From positions 1-32,718 of the forward strand of contig PMMG01000137.1 in assembly GCA_003162335.1 (NCBI GenBank): a stretch of 32,718 nt of DNA, in the 5' to 3' direction. The stretch comes from Dehalococcoidia bacterium (GTDB lineage Bacteria; Chloroflexota; Dehalococcoidia; Dehalococcoidales; Fen-1064). Of the stretch, positions 24,265-32,665 are shown piece after piece. A program made the translations under genes and the position numbers. A model generated the notes under the pieces. That model did no database searches. It was not told where the DNA came from and saw only the letters and a list, made by a program, of their open reading frames with translations. The number at the start of each line of letters is the position of its first letter. The stretch's first letter is position 1.

Positions 24265-24652
24265 CGGAACGAAAAATTTGCTTGTTGTGGAAGATGAAAC
24301 GGTTATCAGTGCTATTTGCCACAGAGTGTTATCTAAAGAAGGATTCAATGTAATTCTGGCCGGGGATGGCAGAAAAGCGATCAAGTTGTTAGCTGAGAAT
24401 AAGATTGATCTTTGCCTTTTGGACATCAGAACTCCTGGCATTGATGGCCTCGAACTTTATGAACATATTCGCCAGACTTTCCCGGAACTGGCATTCAAAG
24501 TAATTTTTATGACCGGAGATTCACTCTCCCGGAATATTCCTGAATTCGCCAACGAGGTTGGGTGCCAGCTGCTGGAAAAACCATTTACGACCAACGAGCT
24601 GATATCCGCCATAAGAAATCTCTGTTTAGTTTCTGCTCCCTTTGAGGAATGA
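24251..24652 (+). CDS. Single-domain response regulator paired with the first kinase
   Basis: A 133-residue receiver domain with no output domain: acidic pair Glu14/Asp15, phospho-Asp58 in LCLLDIRTPGIDG, Thr in FMTGDS and Lys in LEKPF. GTG at 24251 is chosen because GGAG lies 6 bases before it; ATG at 24245 or 24239 is also possible. It overlaps the kinase gene by 14 bases, so the pair is co-expressed. Single-domain regulators downstream of such kinases often act by protein contact or phosphorelay, not DNA binding. Confidence 0.87.
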   Translation: MEQSSGTKNLLVVEDETVISAICHRVLSKEGFNVILAGDGRKAIKLLAENKIDLCLLDIRTPGIDGLELYEHIRQTFPELAFKVIFMTGDSLSRNIPEFANEVGCQLLEKPFTTNELISAIRNLCLVSAPFEE

Positions 24653-24985
24653 AGCCTCAGTTGTAAGTACCATGGAAATAATAAGATACTGAACTATTTT
24701 TCCTCGCCACCTGCAAGAGGAAGTACTTTTGATCTTAAATCAAAATGTATGGAGCGGATTAAGGTGGGGAAATTGAATCAATTTAAATTTTGGTTATCGG
24801 TATTTGAAAATTTCAGGTGAGGGATTATGCTTTAATCCCATACTTCTCAATATTAATATGCTTAATCTGCATTATTCCCTTAAAAAATAAAAACTCACAG
24901 CGGTCAGCTGTGAGTTTTTAAATCTGTAAAACCTAACTTAGTCCCTTCCCCGGCATTGGAGCTGGCCAGAGTGAGGTGGTATTTC
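24653..24985. other. Gene-free stretch between convergent genes
   Basis: It holds two short perfect inverted repeats (24727-24733 with 24739-24745, and 24821-24827 with 24833-24839) and the terminator at 24889-24919. Nothing coding is visible. The two small hairpins have no T-run. Confidence 0.6.
24889..24919. terminator. Bidirectional intrinsic terminator
   Basis: Perfect 13-bp stem (24889-24901 and 24907-24919) with a 5-base GGTCA loop. The stem ends in A-runs and T-runs, so either strand gives a hairpin with a U-tail. It lies between the rightward kinase/regulator pair and the leftward NarL-type gene and can serve both. Confidence 0.85.
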
Positions 24986-25633
24986 TCAGGAAATCAATTT
25001 TTGCCTGATTGCTTCGGAAACCGCGTGCGGACGGTCGTTTACCCCGAGTTTATCAAAGATCTGTCCTACTTCTCTTTTCACCGTAGATAGACTGATATAT
25101 AATTGTTCCCCGATTTCGGAAGTATTTTTACCCTCGGCGATCAACTTCAGCACTTCGATCTCGCGCGAACTCAGTATTAAGGATTGTCCTTTTTGTCTGA
25201 GTCCGGCCAGTTCAGTCATTAAATTCCGTGTCAATGATGGTGAGATCGGGCAAAGGCCCTGAAATACCTGATGCACTGCGTTGGCAATTTCTTTCGGTGC
25301 GGAATCTTTCTGCAGATAGCCGGATGCGCCGGCTTCCATCGCTTTTTCTACCAGATCGTCGCCGCACATCGTCAACATCAGTATTCTCACATTGGAGAAT
25401 CTTGCTTTTAGTTCCCTCGTTGCGGATACTCCATCCATTACCGGCATCTTCAAGTCCATTACAATTACGTCTGGTAAGAGACTTGTTGCCATAGAAATGG
25501 CTTCACTGCCATTCCTTGCTACGCTGACTACTTCTATATCCGGATCCAGCCCTAGGATACGTCGTAACCCTTCCAGCACCACTGTGTGGTCATCTACCAG
25601 CAGGACTTTGATCTTTGTAATTGTTTCGTTCAT
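24986..25633 (-). CDS. NarL/LuxR-family response regulator
   Basis: A 215-residue two-domain transcription regulator. The REC domain has Asp14/Asp15, phospho-Asp60 (VIVMDLKMPVMDG), Thr in MLTMCGDD and Lys in YLQKDS. The C-terminal LuxR HTH begins LSSREIEVLKLIAEGKNTSE and continues ISLSTVKREVGQIFDKLGV. AGGTG stands 6 bases before the ATG. It is transcribed opposite to the kinases and has no kinase of its own on its strand, so one of the CHASE4 kinases may phosphorylate it. Its targets could include the nearby control regions (inference). LuxR-type outputs are rare in archaea, which supports a bacterial host. Confidence 0.94.
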   Translation of the reverse strand: MNETITKIKVLLVDDHTVVLEGLRRILGLDPDIEVVSVARNGSEAISMATSLLPDVIVMDLKMPVMDGVSATRELKARFSNVRILMLTMCGDDLVEKAMEAGASGYLQKDSAPKEIANAVHQVFQGLCPISPSLTRNLMTELAGLRQKGQSLILSSREIEVLKLIAEGKNTSEIGEQLYISLSTVKREVGQIFDKLGVNDRPHAVSEAIRQKLIS

Positions 25634-25739
25634 TTATGCACCTCATCTTCAGTAACGGTCATTGAGTTTTTGTATTAATAATTATCCCTGTTATATTCTT
25701 TATTGTTCTATTTTTTACTGGTATATATCGTGTATAGTT

Positions 25740-25943
25740 TTATTCGCCTTCGTTTATCCGGTTTGCTTGTACAACGATTGAGTCCAGTTCCTCTCGTGTA
25801 AATAGCCGCCATCCCCGCATATCTCTTCTTTTGGCATCGAGGAAAGTGCCTTCCCGCAGCCAACGGAAGAACGTAGGTTTGCTGATTCCTGCCGCCTGGC
25901 ATACTTCCGCGGTTCGATAATACTTTTTAGTCTCAATTTTCAT
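25740..25943 (-). CDS. Small MerR/excisionase-like DNA-binding protein
   Basis: A 67-residue protein that is essentially one winged helix-turn-helix: YYRTAEVCQAAGISKPTFFR, then WLREG, then a wing DMRGWRLFTREELDSIV. This is the layout of MerR-superfamily DNA-binding domains without an effector domain (BldC-like or excisionase-like). The ATG at 25943 is preferred (AGAGGAG 11 bases upstream) over an in-frame start 27 codons earlier that gives an unrelated tail. It may control itself and the divergent second kinase. Confidence 0.82.
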   Translation of the reverse strand: MKIETKKYYRTAEVCQAAGISKPTFFRWLREGTFLDAKRRDMRGWRLFTREELDSIVVQANRINEGE

Positions 25944-26055
25944 ACTACATTCAACTCCTCTAGAATTAATACGAGCCTGATAGGCTATAGATAATTCTCT
26001 TAAAACATACTTTACTATTATCAAGCATAGTCATTACACCTAACAATCACTAAAT

Positions 26056-26085
26056 AGTACTGGGTACTTCACAGACAAAGGTACT
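26056..26085. repeat. Repeated GTACT boxes, possible operator
   Basis: AGTACT (26056-26061), GGTACT (26063-26068) and GGTACT (26080-26085), the last two spaced 17 bases apart. They lie about 115-140 bases upstream of the small HTH gene. BldC-like proteins bind direct repeats, so self-control is possible. Confidence 0.35.
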
Positions 26086-26252
26086 ATGCAAGTGCTATTC
26101 CCTGCATATAAAAAAGGCCATAATTGGCAAAATTTCCTGAACGTGTTTTCAGCGTGAGATTCCACTAAATGAAATTTGATGATATTTGCCGAATTTTCCG
26201 CCTTTTCATTTGTTGTTTACCCTGAAAAGTTGAACCTGGAGGCTCATTTTCG

Positions 26253-26268
26253 TGAACCTTCGGGTTCA
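26253..26268 (+). repeat. Hairpin with a UUCG tetraloop
   Basis: TGAACC and GGTTCA form a perfect 6-bp stem closed by TTCG, an especially stable RNA tetraloop. It lies about 140 bases upstream of the kinase start, probably within its leader, and has no T-run after it. Confidence 0.5.
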
Positions 26269-26409
26269 AAAAGCGTCATGCCGGGGTGTCATATTCTCTG
26301 CACTGGCGTGTCTTCATTATTGGTCACTTAGAACTTACTGGTGGTCTGGATGCCGTGCAATAATACAGGAACGTGACAAATATTCTGTAATTACGAAAGC
26401 AGGCAAAAG

Positions 26410-28509
26410 ATGTATAACCTTTCCATTGGGAGAAGAACATTTATCGTGGTTTTGTGTACCACACTCATTTTATTTTCAATGCTCTTCCTTATTTCAGACC
26501 TCATGTACATGAAAGGCTATAAAGAATTAGAAAACCAGGATGTCGCCCAAAATACCGCCAGGGTTTCAGATGCTTTATCTGCCAGACTGAAATCAATGGA
26601 TGTCATGTGTCATGATTGGGCTTCCCGGGATGCTACATATCAATTCGTTCAAGACCGAAATGACGACTACATAAAAGCAAATCTGGTTAACGAAACTTAC
26701 GCTTCGACTGATCTTAATCTGATTGCAGTTATCGATTACACCGGGCAAACCATTTATCAACGCGCTTATGACCTGGCCGATTCAAAAGAAATCCCTGTTC
26801 CTTACGATTTCCAGAATTATCTGAGCCCGGACAGCCAGACCCATTTCCCTGTTTTAACCGGACAAACTTCGGGAATTATCATGCTTTCAGGGGTTCCGAT
26901 GTTAACCGTCTGCAGACCGATTTTAAACAGTCATAATGAAGGTCCGAGCGTTGGCACACTGATTATGGGACGTTTCTTGGACGCAGGTCTTATTTCAAGC
27001 CTTGGCCAGACTACCTATTTATCGCTGAACATGCTGCCGGTAAATACTCCGGGCCTTCCGTCCGAATTGACGGCGTCTATTAAAAACGCCGATCGTTCTA
27101 ATGATACCTATATACAAATTGCGAATAATAGTATGATTACCGGATACACACTCATAAGTGATCTGCGCGGATTGCCGGCTTTTGTCTTCCGTGTCGATAT
27201 GCCCCGCGATATTTATGCGCAGGGGCGTAAAACATTAGCTTATTTACAGGTATCTTTGTTGTTAATGAGCATCGGCTTTTTCTTTATGTTCATTTTTGTT
27301 GTTCAAAAAACAATACTGAATCGTATGACAGCTCTTAGCAAAAGTGTCGGCAATATCGGTTCCCAGGGAAATTTGTCCAGGCGTGTCCAGGTTTCCGGTA
27401 AAGATGAATTATCGAGTCTGGCGAATGATATCAACGGCATGCTTACTTCGATCGAGAAATCAGAGGCCGAAATCTGCAGTCAGAAGGAATTTATCGACCG
27501 TATCCTGGCTAAGATACCCAATGCGGTACTGGTAATCGACAAATTTAAAAATATCAGGTTGACGAATGCTGCTTTTAAATCCATGTTTGATCTGGATAAT
27601 ATCAATTTAGATGGCAAATCAATAACAAAAATTTCTGCCTTGAATGACCTCAGATCTGATGCTGCCGGGTTTTTTGCCGGTCAAACTGCCGAGTTCCGGA
27701 CGGAATTGCAATACAAGGTCGAGGGTGTCTGTAAGACCCTTACCGTCAGCATCACCCGCATGCAGGGAGAGGAGTTGTTCCTGATCATTTTCACCGATAT
27801 CACGCTGGAGCTGGACCGACAGGACAAACTGTATCTCACTGACCGTCTGGCGTCAGTCGGAGAAATGGCTTCCGGTATCGCCCACGAATTGAATAATCCG
27901 CTCTCGAGCATCCTCGGTTTGTCCGAGCTTCTGGCGGATGAAGGGCTTCCGGATAGCATTAAAGAAGATGTGACCACAATCAATGGTGAAGCCAAACGGG
28001 CTGCCGTCGTAGTGAAGAATATGCTCAGCTTTGCGCGCAAACATGCTTCGTCCAAACAGGCGGTGCAGATGAATCAGGTTATTGAAGATGTGCTGAAACT
28101 GCGCAGCTATCATTGGAAGACTAACAATATCGCTGTGGAATGCAACTTCGATCCCGCGCTGCCCTACGTCATGGCTGACTATTTCCAGATGCAGCAAGTA
28201 TTTCTGAATATTATTTTAAACGCCGAACAATCGATGGAAGAAGCTCACGGCAAGGGTAAACTAATTATTTCGAGCAAGCATGTCGGTGGTCTGGTAAAGC
28301 TGACTTTTATCGATGATGGGCTGGGGATTGCCCGGCAAAACATGGGACGTATCTTTGACCCCTTCTTTACCACTAAGGAAGTCGGCCGTGGTACCGGACT
28401 GGGATTAAGTATTTGCTACGGCATCGTAACTTCTCACGGCGGCAGAATATATGCGCAGAGTGAAATTGGCAAAGGCGCTACCTTTATCGTCGAGTTACCG
28501 TCTGAATAA
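26410..28509 (+). CDS. CHASE4-HAMP-PAS sensor histidine kinase, second copy
   Basis: A 699-residue paralogue of the kinase at 22123-24264 with the same layout: TM1 at about 11-33, CHASE4 domain (HDWASRDATYQF, NDDYIKANL, STDLNLIAVIDYTGQTIY), TM2 at about 280-303, HAMP, PAS, HisKA with ASGIAHELNNPLSS (phospho-His at about 492) and HATPase with DDGLGI and GRGTGLGLSICYG. Catalytic residues are intact. The sensor halves are more divergent than the kinase cores, suggesting a different ligand. The ribosome site before the ATG is weak (AGGCAAAAG). The next two genes are its likely partners. Confidence 0.92.
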   Translation: MYNLSIGRRTFIVVLCTTLILFSMLFLISDLMYMKGYKELENQDVAQNTARVSDALSARLKSMDVMCHDWASRDATYQFVQDRNDDYIKANLVNETYASTDLNLIAVIDYTGQTIYQRAYDLADSKEIPVPYDFQNYLSPDSQTHFPVLTGQTSGIIMLSGVPMLTVCRPILNSHNEGPSVGTLIMGRFLDAGLISSLGQTTYLSLNMLPVNTPGLPSELTASIKNADRSNDTYIQIANNSMITGYTLISDLRGLPAFVFRVDMPRDIYAQGRKTLAYLQVSLLLMSIGFFFMFIFVVQKTILNRMTALSKSVGNIGSQGNLSRRVQVSGKDELSSLANDINGMLTSIEKSEAEICSQKEFIDRILAKIPNAVLVIDKFKNIRLTNAAFKSMFDLDNINLDGKSITKISALNDLRSDAAGFFAGQTAEFRTELQYKVEGVCKTLTVSITRMQGEELFLIIFTDITLELDRQDKLYLTDRLASVGEMASGIAHELNNPLSSILGLSELLADEGLPDSIKEDVTTINGEAKRAAVVVKNMLSFARKHASSKQAVQMNQVIEDVLKLRSYHWKTNNIAVECNFDPALPYVMADYFQMQQVFLNIILNAEQSMEEAHGKGKLIISSKHVGGLVKLTFIDDGLGIARQNMGRIFDPFFTTKEVGRGTGLGLSICYGIVTSHGGRIYAQSEIGKGATFIVELPSE

Positions 28510-28531
28510 TGGTCTATGGAGGAGAAATAAA

Positions 28532-28936
28532 ATGATTGTGAATGCGGAAAACCGGTGTAAAGTGTTAATGCTGGAAGACGAGCCGATTATCGGACGCGCT
28601 GTTTCACGGGCTTTAGCCATGCACGGCTACGATGTTGAAGTCGCGCTAAACGGGCTGATCGCCAAGGAAAAAATCGATGCGCAAACACAATATGAATTTA
28701 TAATCTGCGATATTAAAACACCGGTTATGAACGGCATTCAGCTCTTTGAGTATCTACTGCAGGAGCACCACAGACTCGCCGACCACATTATATTCACCTC
28801 CGGCGATAGCCTGGGTATCATTACCAGGGAATTTGTAGAAAAAGTAAAAAAACCGTTTCTGAGTAAACCTTACACTCCTGCTCAGTTACTGACCATGATC
28901 GGAGAAGTCTTTCATTTGGATTCAGTTCAAACCTGA
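28532..28936 (+). CDS. Single-domain response regulator paired with the second kinase
   Basis: A 134-residue receiver domain: Glu15/Asp16, phospho-Asp60 in FIICDIKTPVMNG, Thr/Ser in IFTSGDS and Lys in LSKPY. It has no output domain. ATG with GGAGGAG at 28518-28524. It follows the kinase by 22 bases. It is the counterpart of the regulator at 24251, so the whole kinase-regulator unit seems to have been duplicated. Confidence 0.9.
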   Translation: MIVNAENRCKVLMLEDEPIIGRAVSRALAMHGYDVEVALNGLIAKEKIDAQTQYEFIICDIKTPVMNGIQLFEYLLQEHHRLADHIIFTSGDSLGIITREFVEKVKKPFLSKPYTPAQLLTMIGEVFHLDSVQT

Positions 28937-28968
28937 GACTGGTTCCGTCGGGTGTTGAGGAGGAAAAT

Positions 28969-30000
28969 ATGACCACCGCAACTAAAAGTGAAACAATCCT
29001 GATTGTTGATGATGAGGAACCAATCAGAAGACCGTTAAAAAGGATGTTGACTAAAAAAGGATATCCTTGCCTGGAAGCTGATTGTGCTAACCAGGCTATG
29101 CTGCGTTTGGACGAAAATTCCGTCGCATTGGCGATTCTGGATGTCCGGATGCCTGTAAAATCCGGCATTGAGCTACTCTCTGATATTAAAGCCGGATACC
29201 CTGATACCGCGGTAATCATGGCCACCGCTGTCATCGAACCGGAGGTCATCATTCAGTGTATGAAAAACGGCGCTCTCGACTACATCATGAAGCCCTTCGA
29301 GTTCGATAAAGTTATCCGCAGCATGGAAATTGCCCTCCGCAAGCGGCAATTAGCCATGACTTTAAAAGATTTTCAGGATACTTTAAAAGGCAAAGTTGAT
29401 GAGCAGGCGACGGAAATCCGCCGGCTTTTCCTCGCTTCGATCCAATCCCTCGTCTTCGCCCTCGAATCCAAAGATAAATATACCGCCGGCCATTCCCGCA
29501 GAGTGAGTGAATTTACCCTGATTATTGCCCATTATATGGGAATACCTCCCGAAGAGTTGGAAGATATCCGCTACGGCGCGTTATTGCATGATGTCGGCAA
29601 GATTGCCATCGATCCTGATATTCAGAACAAACCTGGAAAACTAACGGTGGACGAATATGAGCATATCATGACCCACGCAACGGTAGGGCCGGCCATTGTC
29701 AAACCGATTGCTAATCAAAACATCATCGATATAATCCATTATCATCATTGCCGCTTTGACGGGCGCAGCAAAGACCAGACACTTACCGGCGCGCAGATCC
29801 CGCTCGGTGTCAGAATTGTGACCCTTGCTGATTCCTTCGATGCCATGACCTCCGAACGCCCTTACCGCAAAGGCCTATCGCTGGACGCCGCCTTGCGCGA
29901 GGTCATCCGCTGCACCGGCTCTCAGTTCGATCCTGAAATCGTTGATGTCTTTATTCGCATTCCCCAGCGCGAGATTAAAGCCATCATGGCCTTGCAGTAA
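28969..30000 (+). CDS. Response regulator with an HD domain lacking the GYP motif
   Basis: A 343-residue protein with a REC domain (Asp14/Asp15, phospho-Asp58, Lys in MKPFEF), a helical linker (about 120-155) and an HD-GYP-type domain (about 160-335). The metal residues are present: HSRRVS, LLHDVGK with the HD dyad at about 207-208, MTHATVG, HYHH and LADSFDAM. The GYP loop is replaced: HHCRFDGRSKDQTL instead of HHExxDGxGYPxGL. It may still be a phosphohydrolase, but c-di-GMP specificity is uncertain. ATG with GAGGAGG upstream. It follows the second regulator by 32 bases, so it is probably phosphorylated through the same kinase. Confidence 0.88.
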   Translation: MTTATKSETILIVDDEEPIRRPLKRMLTKKGYPCLEADCANQAMLRLDENSVALAILDVRMPVKSGIELLSDIKAGYPDTAVIMATAVIEPEVIIQCMKNGALDYIMKPFEFDKVIRSMEIALRKRQLAMTLKDFQDTLKGKVDEQATEIRRLFLASIQSLVFALESKDKYTAGHSRRVSEFTLIIAHYMGIPPEELEDIRYGALLHDVGKIAIDPDIQNKPGKLTVDEYEHIMTHATVGPAIVKPIANQNIIDIIHYHHCRFDGRSKDQTLTGAQIPLGVRIVTLADSFDAMTSERPYRKGLSLDAALREVIRCTGSQFDPEIVDVFIRIPQREIKAIMALQ

Positions 30001-30042
30001 CCGGCTCTTACCTCAAAGCTGACCGCTGACTGTTCGCTGAAC

Positions 30043-30072
30043 TTGTCATCCCTTCACGCTCAGGTGTATAAT
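30043..30072 (+). promoter_or_regulatory. Sigma-70-type promoter of the GH4 gene
   Basis: TTGTCA (30043-30048), 18-base spacer, TATAAT (30067-30072). The start would be near 30079, about 41 bases before the GTG. It separates the glycosidase gene from the signalling cluster upstream. Confidence 0.65.
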
Positions 30073-30119
30073 CTAGCCTGAACAACAACATAAAACTACT
30101 AAAAAATGGAGGGTTTCCG

Positions 30120-31448
30120 GTGACAAAAATCGTACTCGTTGGCGCAGGCAGTTTTGTCTTTGCGCGGGACACAATTAACGATGTTCTCTTGTTCCCCGAA
30201 CTGCGGGACAGCACCATCACGCTGATGGACATCGACAAAGAGCGAAATGACCTGATGGCCGCTTTCGCCAAAAGAATGGTAGAGCAGAACGGCTTCAAGA
30301 CAAAGATCAAAGCGACAACAAACCTCAAGGAATCGCTGGACGGCGCGGACTTCGTGGTTGTTTCTATCCGGGCCGGCGGCTGGGCGAATGTCATGAAGGA
30401 TTACGAGCTGACCACCAAACTCGGCTATGAATCCTCGCCGGATGCCCTGGGGCCCACCGGTATCTTCGCGGGATTGCGGCAGATCCCGGCCGTGCTGGAA
30501 ATCTGCCATGTTATGGAAGAAGTCTGTCCTGATGCCCTGTTATTAAACTTTTCTAATCCCATGGCAATGATGTGCTGGGCGATCAATGATTACTCCAAGA
30601 TCAAGAGCGTCGGCCTGTGCCCCAACGCTTATAACGGCGCCATGCGCTATGCCACCTATCTCGGTGTGCCCGTTGAGGAATGCACTTATTGGGCCGCCGG
30701 TTTAAACCATTTCACCTGGTATCTGGAATTCAAACACAACGGCGTCGATGCCTATCCCAGGTTCAGAGAGATTTTCACCGACCCTGCGGTTTATACCAAA
30801 CCCGATTACTTCGGCAAAGGCGTCAAGCTCGACCAGGTTGAAGTGGAGATGCTGAAGCGGTTCGGGTATTTTACCAGCGGCAGCGAAGGTCATATCCCGC
30901 AATATACTTCCTACTTCCGCAAGCGTCCGGAACTGGTGGAAAAGTACAAATTAGGGCCTCTCGGCATTTCCTTCAGACTGGCGCCGAAGCGCACCGCCGA
31001 TGAGAATGAAGACCTAAAGAAAAAACTGGCCTCAGGCTTTAAATTCAAGCTCAGCAAAGAATACCATTGGAGCATCAATGCCGCCATGATCATGCACTCG
31101 ATTGTTAGCGGTATCCCGTCGCGGATTGACGGCAACGTCAGGAATAACGGCCTGATCACCAACCTGAAGGACGGCTGCTGCGTCGAGGTTCCCTGCTTCG
31201 TGGACAAAGAAGGGATTCATCCCAGTTACATCGGGGATCTGCCCGCCCAGTGCGCCGGGTTGAATCAGACCAGCGTAACCGTGCAGGAATTGACCGTCCG
31301 CGGTGTCATGGAAAAAGATAAGACCAAACTCGCCCTGGCTGTCACCCTCGACCCGTTAACCGCTGCCATGCTTGATCTCGAGGAGACTGACAAACTGATC
31401 GAAGCTTTGTTCAAAATTGATAAACCATTTCTGAAAGGCTTCAAATAA
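30120..31448 (+). CDS. Glycoside hydrolase family 4 enzyme
   Basis: NAD- and divalent-metal-dependent glycosidase of 442 residues, a normal GH4 size. It has an N-terminal Rossmann NAD site (KIVLVGAGSFVFAR), LLLNFSNPMAMM, and the metal ligands Cys in VGLCPNAYNG and His in AAGLNHFTWY. The pattern is of the alpha-galactosidase/alpha-glucosidase/glucuronidase branch (MelA/LplD-like). Substrate and the need for a phosphorylated sugar cannot be decided. GTG start with GGAGGG upstream. A strong terminator follows. There is no transporter or sugar regulator nearby and no link to motility. Confidence 0.9.
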   Translation: MTKIVLVGAGSFVFARDTINDVLLFPELRDSTITLMDIDKERNDLMAAFAKRMVEQNGFKTKIKATTNLKESLDGADFVVVSIRAGGWANVMKDYELTTKLGYESSPDALGPTGIFAGLRQIPAVLEICHVMEEVCPDALLLNFSNPMAMMCWAINDYSKIKSVGLCPNAYNGAMRYATYLGVPVEECTYWAAGLNHFTWYLEFKHNGVDAYPRFREIFTDPAVYTKPDYFGKGVKLDQVEVEMLKRFGYFTSGSEGHIPQYTSYFRKRPELVEKYKLGPLGISFRLAPKRTADENEDLKKKLASGFKFKLSKEYHWSINAAMIMHSIVSGIPSRIDGNVRNNGLITNLKDGCCVEVPCFVDKEGIHPSYIGDLPAQCAGLNQTSVTVQELTVRGVMEKDKTKLALAVTLDPLTAAMLDLEETDKLIEALFKIDKPFLKGFK

Positions 31449-31556
31449 CTCGCCACTTGGTTTCCTCGCCCCTTGAGGGAGAGGATTGAGATGAGGGGGA
31501 AGCCCCTGCCTAAACGAAGCTAATGCATGAGGGTGTACCAAAAGCCAAATCAACAA

Positions 31557-31590
31557 AAGGAGTCCGCCGCAAGGCGGGCTCCTTCTTTTT
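31557..31590 (+). terminator. Intrinsic terminator of the GH4 gene
   Basis: 12-bp stem (31557-31568 with 31573-31584, one G-U pair) closed by a GCAA tetraloop and followed by CTTTTT. It lies 108 bases after the GH4 stop. The minus strand gives TTTTGTTG after the same stem, so it may also stop the convergent DUF362 transcript. Confidence 0.85.
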
Positions 31591-31607
31591 GTCATCCTGA
31601 ACGCAGG

Positions 31608-31678
31608 GTTGAGTTTTGAACTCAACCGCTTATGGGGTCTTTAGAATGTTAGTCCTCTCTCCCCAACGTGGGAGAGAG
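31608..31678. repeat. Cluster of intergenic palindromes
   Basis: Two perfect hairpins lie between the convergent genes: 31608-31615 with 31619-31626 (8 bp, 3-base loop), and CTCTCTCCC at 31655-31663 with 31670-31678 (9 bp, 6-base loop). A related CCCCTTGAGGGAGAGG stretch lies just after the GH4 gene. Sequences of this CCTCTCCC...GGGAGAGG kind are often dispersed intergenic repeats. Confidence 0.5.
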
Positions 31679-31696
31679 CTAGAGAGAGGGTCTAAA

Positions 31697-32596
31697 CTAA
31701 ATCCCTACTATCTTATCAACCGCCTCATTCCGCCATTCTTTCTGCTCATTATAAACAGGATGCGGCCGGAACCGCCGGTAGCATTCCTTGAAAGTTGAAC
31801 CGACGATCTCCATGTCTTTAACATCGCAGACGCCCAGCCCCTTTTCCTGCAGATACCACAGGTAACCGATGTCTGTGATGTGGAAGCCCATCAGTTGCGC
31901 TGCCAGACAGTCCGCGGCCACCGGGTCAGTACTTGCGATTGCCACGCCCCATTCTACCGGGTCGCCGGTTACCGGACCGTCGCCGTCCATGCCCAGATAG
32001 CCGTCGATGATGCCGAGCTGGGGAGGATAAGCTTTGGCCAGCAGGTAAAGGTCGAGGGTGTGCACCGGGTAGCCCTGGCGCAGTTTCCGCTTGTCACCGC
32101 CGGCATTGCGCAGAGCCATCGCCATGTTCTTGAGTGAGAGCGTCACGCCGACCATATCGTGGGTCTTCGGCGGGCCGATCGAGATGCGGTAATCGCTGTC
32201 GACGACTGCTTTGGAGAAATGCACCTTCATGTTGCCGAGTTCCGCGTCATACAGGTCGACGATCTCCCATTGTCCCAGATTCAGATCGACGAGTTCGACG
32301 TTAAATTCTTTGTCCATGCCTTTGTAGCCGAAACGTTCGTATCTGACCTCTGCCGGGATGTTGGTGGATTCGCCGATGGTGATCTTGCCTTTGTAGAATT
32401 CCCGAAGGAACTTGAGCAGCGCACGCACCGCTTCTGCGTTGGTGGCGCCGAGCTGGTTGTCGCGGGAGGTGAAATTCACCTTCACCAGCACATTCTTTTT
32501 ACCTTTGAGTATGATGTCGTCCTTGATCAACCGCAGGGCTGAATCGATGTTTTGTGCCCGGCTCCCGCCTCTGGTCAGTGCAACTCTCGGTTTCAT
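31697..32596 (-). CDS. DUF362 family protein
   Basis: A 299-residue protein matching DUF362 over most of its length: VLVKVNFTSRDNQLGATN near the start, SIGPPKTHDMVGVTLSLKNM in the middle, and IIDGYLGMDGDGPVTGDPVEW with ASTDPVAADCLAAQLMG later. The family function is unsettled; many members carry ferredoxin domains, but none is seen here. GGAGGC stands 6 bases before the ATG. It is convergent with the GH4 gene. Confidence 0.88.
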   Translation of the reverse strand: MKPRVALTRGGSRAQNIDSALRLIKDDIILKGKKNVLVKVNFTSRDNQLGATNAEAVRALLKFLREFYKGKITIGESTNIPAEVRYERFGYKGMDKEFNVELVDLNLGQWEIVDLYDAELGNMKVHFSKAVVDSDYRISIGPPKTHDMVGVTLSLKNMAMALRNAGGDKRKLRQGYPVHTLDLYLLAKAYPPQLGIIDGYLGMDGDGPVTGDPVEWGVAIASTDPVAADCLAAQLMGFHITDIGYLWYLQEKGLGVCDVKDMEIVGSTFKECYRRFRPHPVYNEQKEWRNEAVDKIVGI

Positions 32597-32656
32597 CGGT
32601 GCCTCCTTCAGGTGTTTTCAGGGGGACATGTGATGGAGATAGACTGAATGGCCACA

Positions 32657-32665
32657 TTATATCAT
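32657..32665 (-). promoter_or_regulatory. Extended -10 promoter of the DUF362 gene
   Basis: On the minus strand TGATATAAT (TATAAT at 32662-32657 with TGA in front). The -35 region is poor, as is common for extended -10 promoters. It lies about 60 bases before the ATG. Confidence 0.5.

Larger units (their letters stand above)
25944..26409. promoter_or_regulatory. Divergent region before the second CHASE4 kinase
   Basis: 466 bases without a convincing gene. It includes GTACT-type repeats (26056-26085) and a TTCG-tetraloop hairpin (26253-26268). An 86-codon frame from GTG 26252 has GGAGG 9 bases upstream but runs out of frame into the kinase and shows no family features. No clear promoter pair was identified. 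Confidence 0.5.

Noticed and set aside
26252-26512. 86-codon ORF with a GGAGG site before the second kinase
   Set aside because: It overlaps the kinase start by about 100 bases in another frame, is Cys/Trp-rich with no recognisable domain, and its start lies in a hairpin. The good ribosome site is probably chance.
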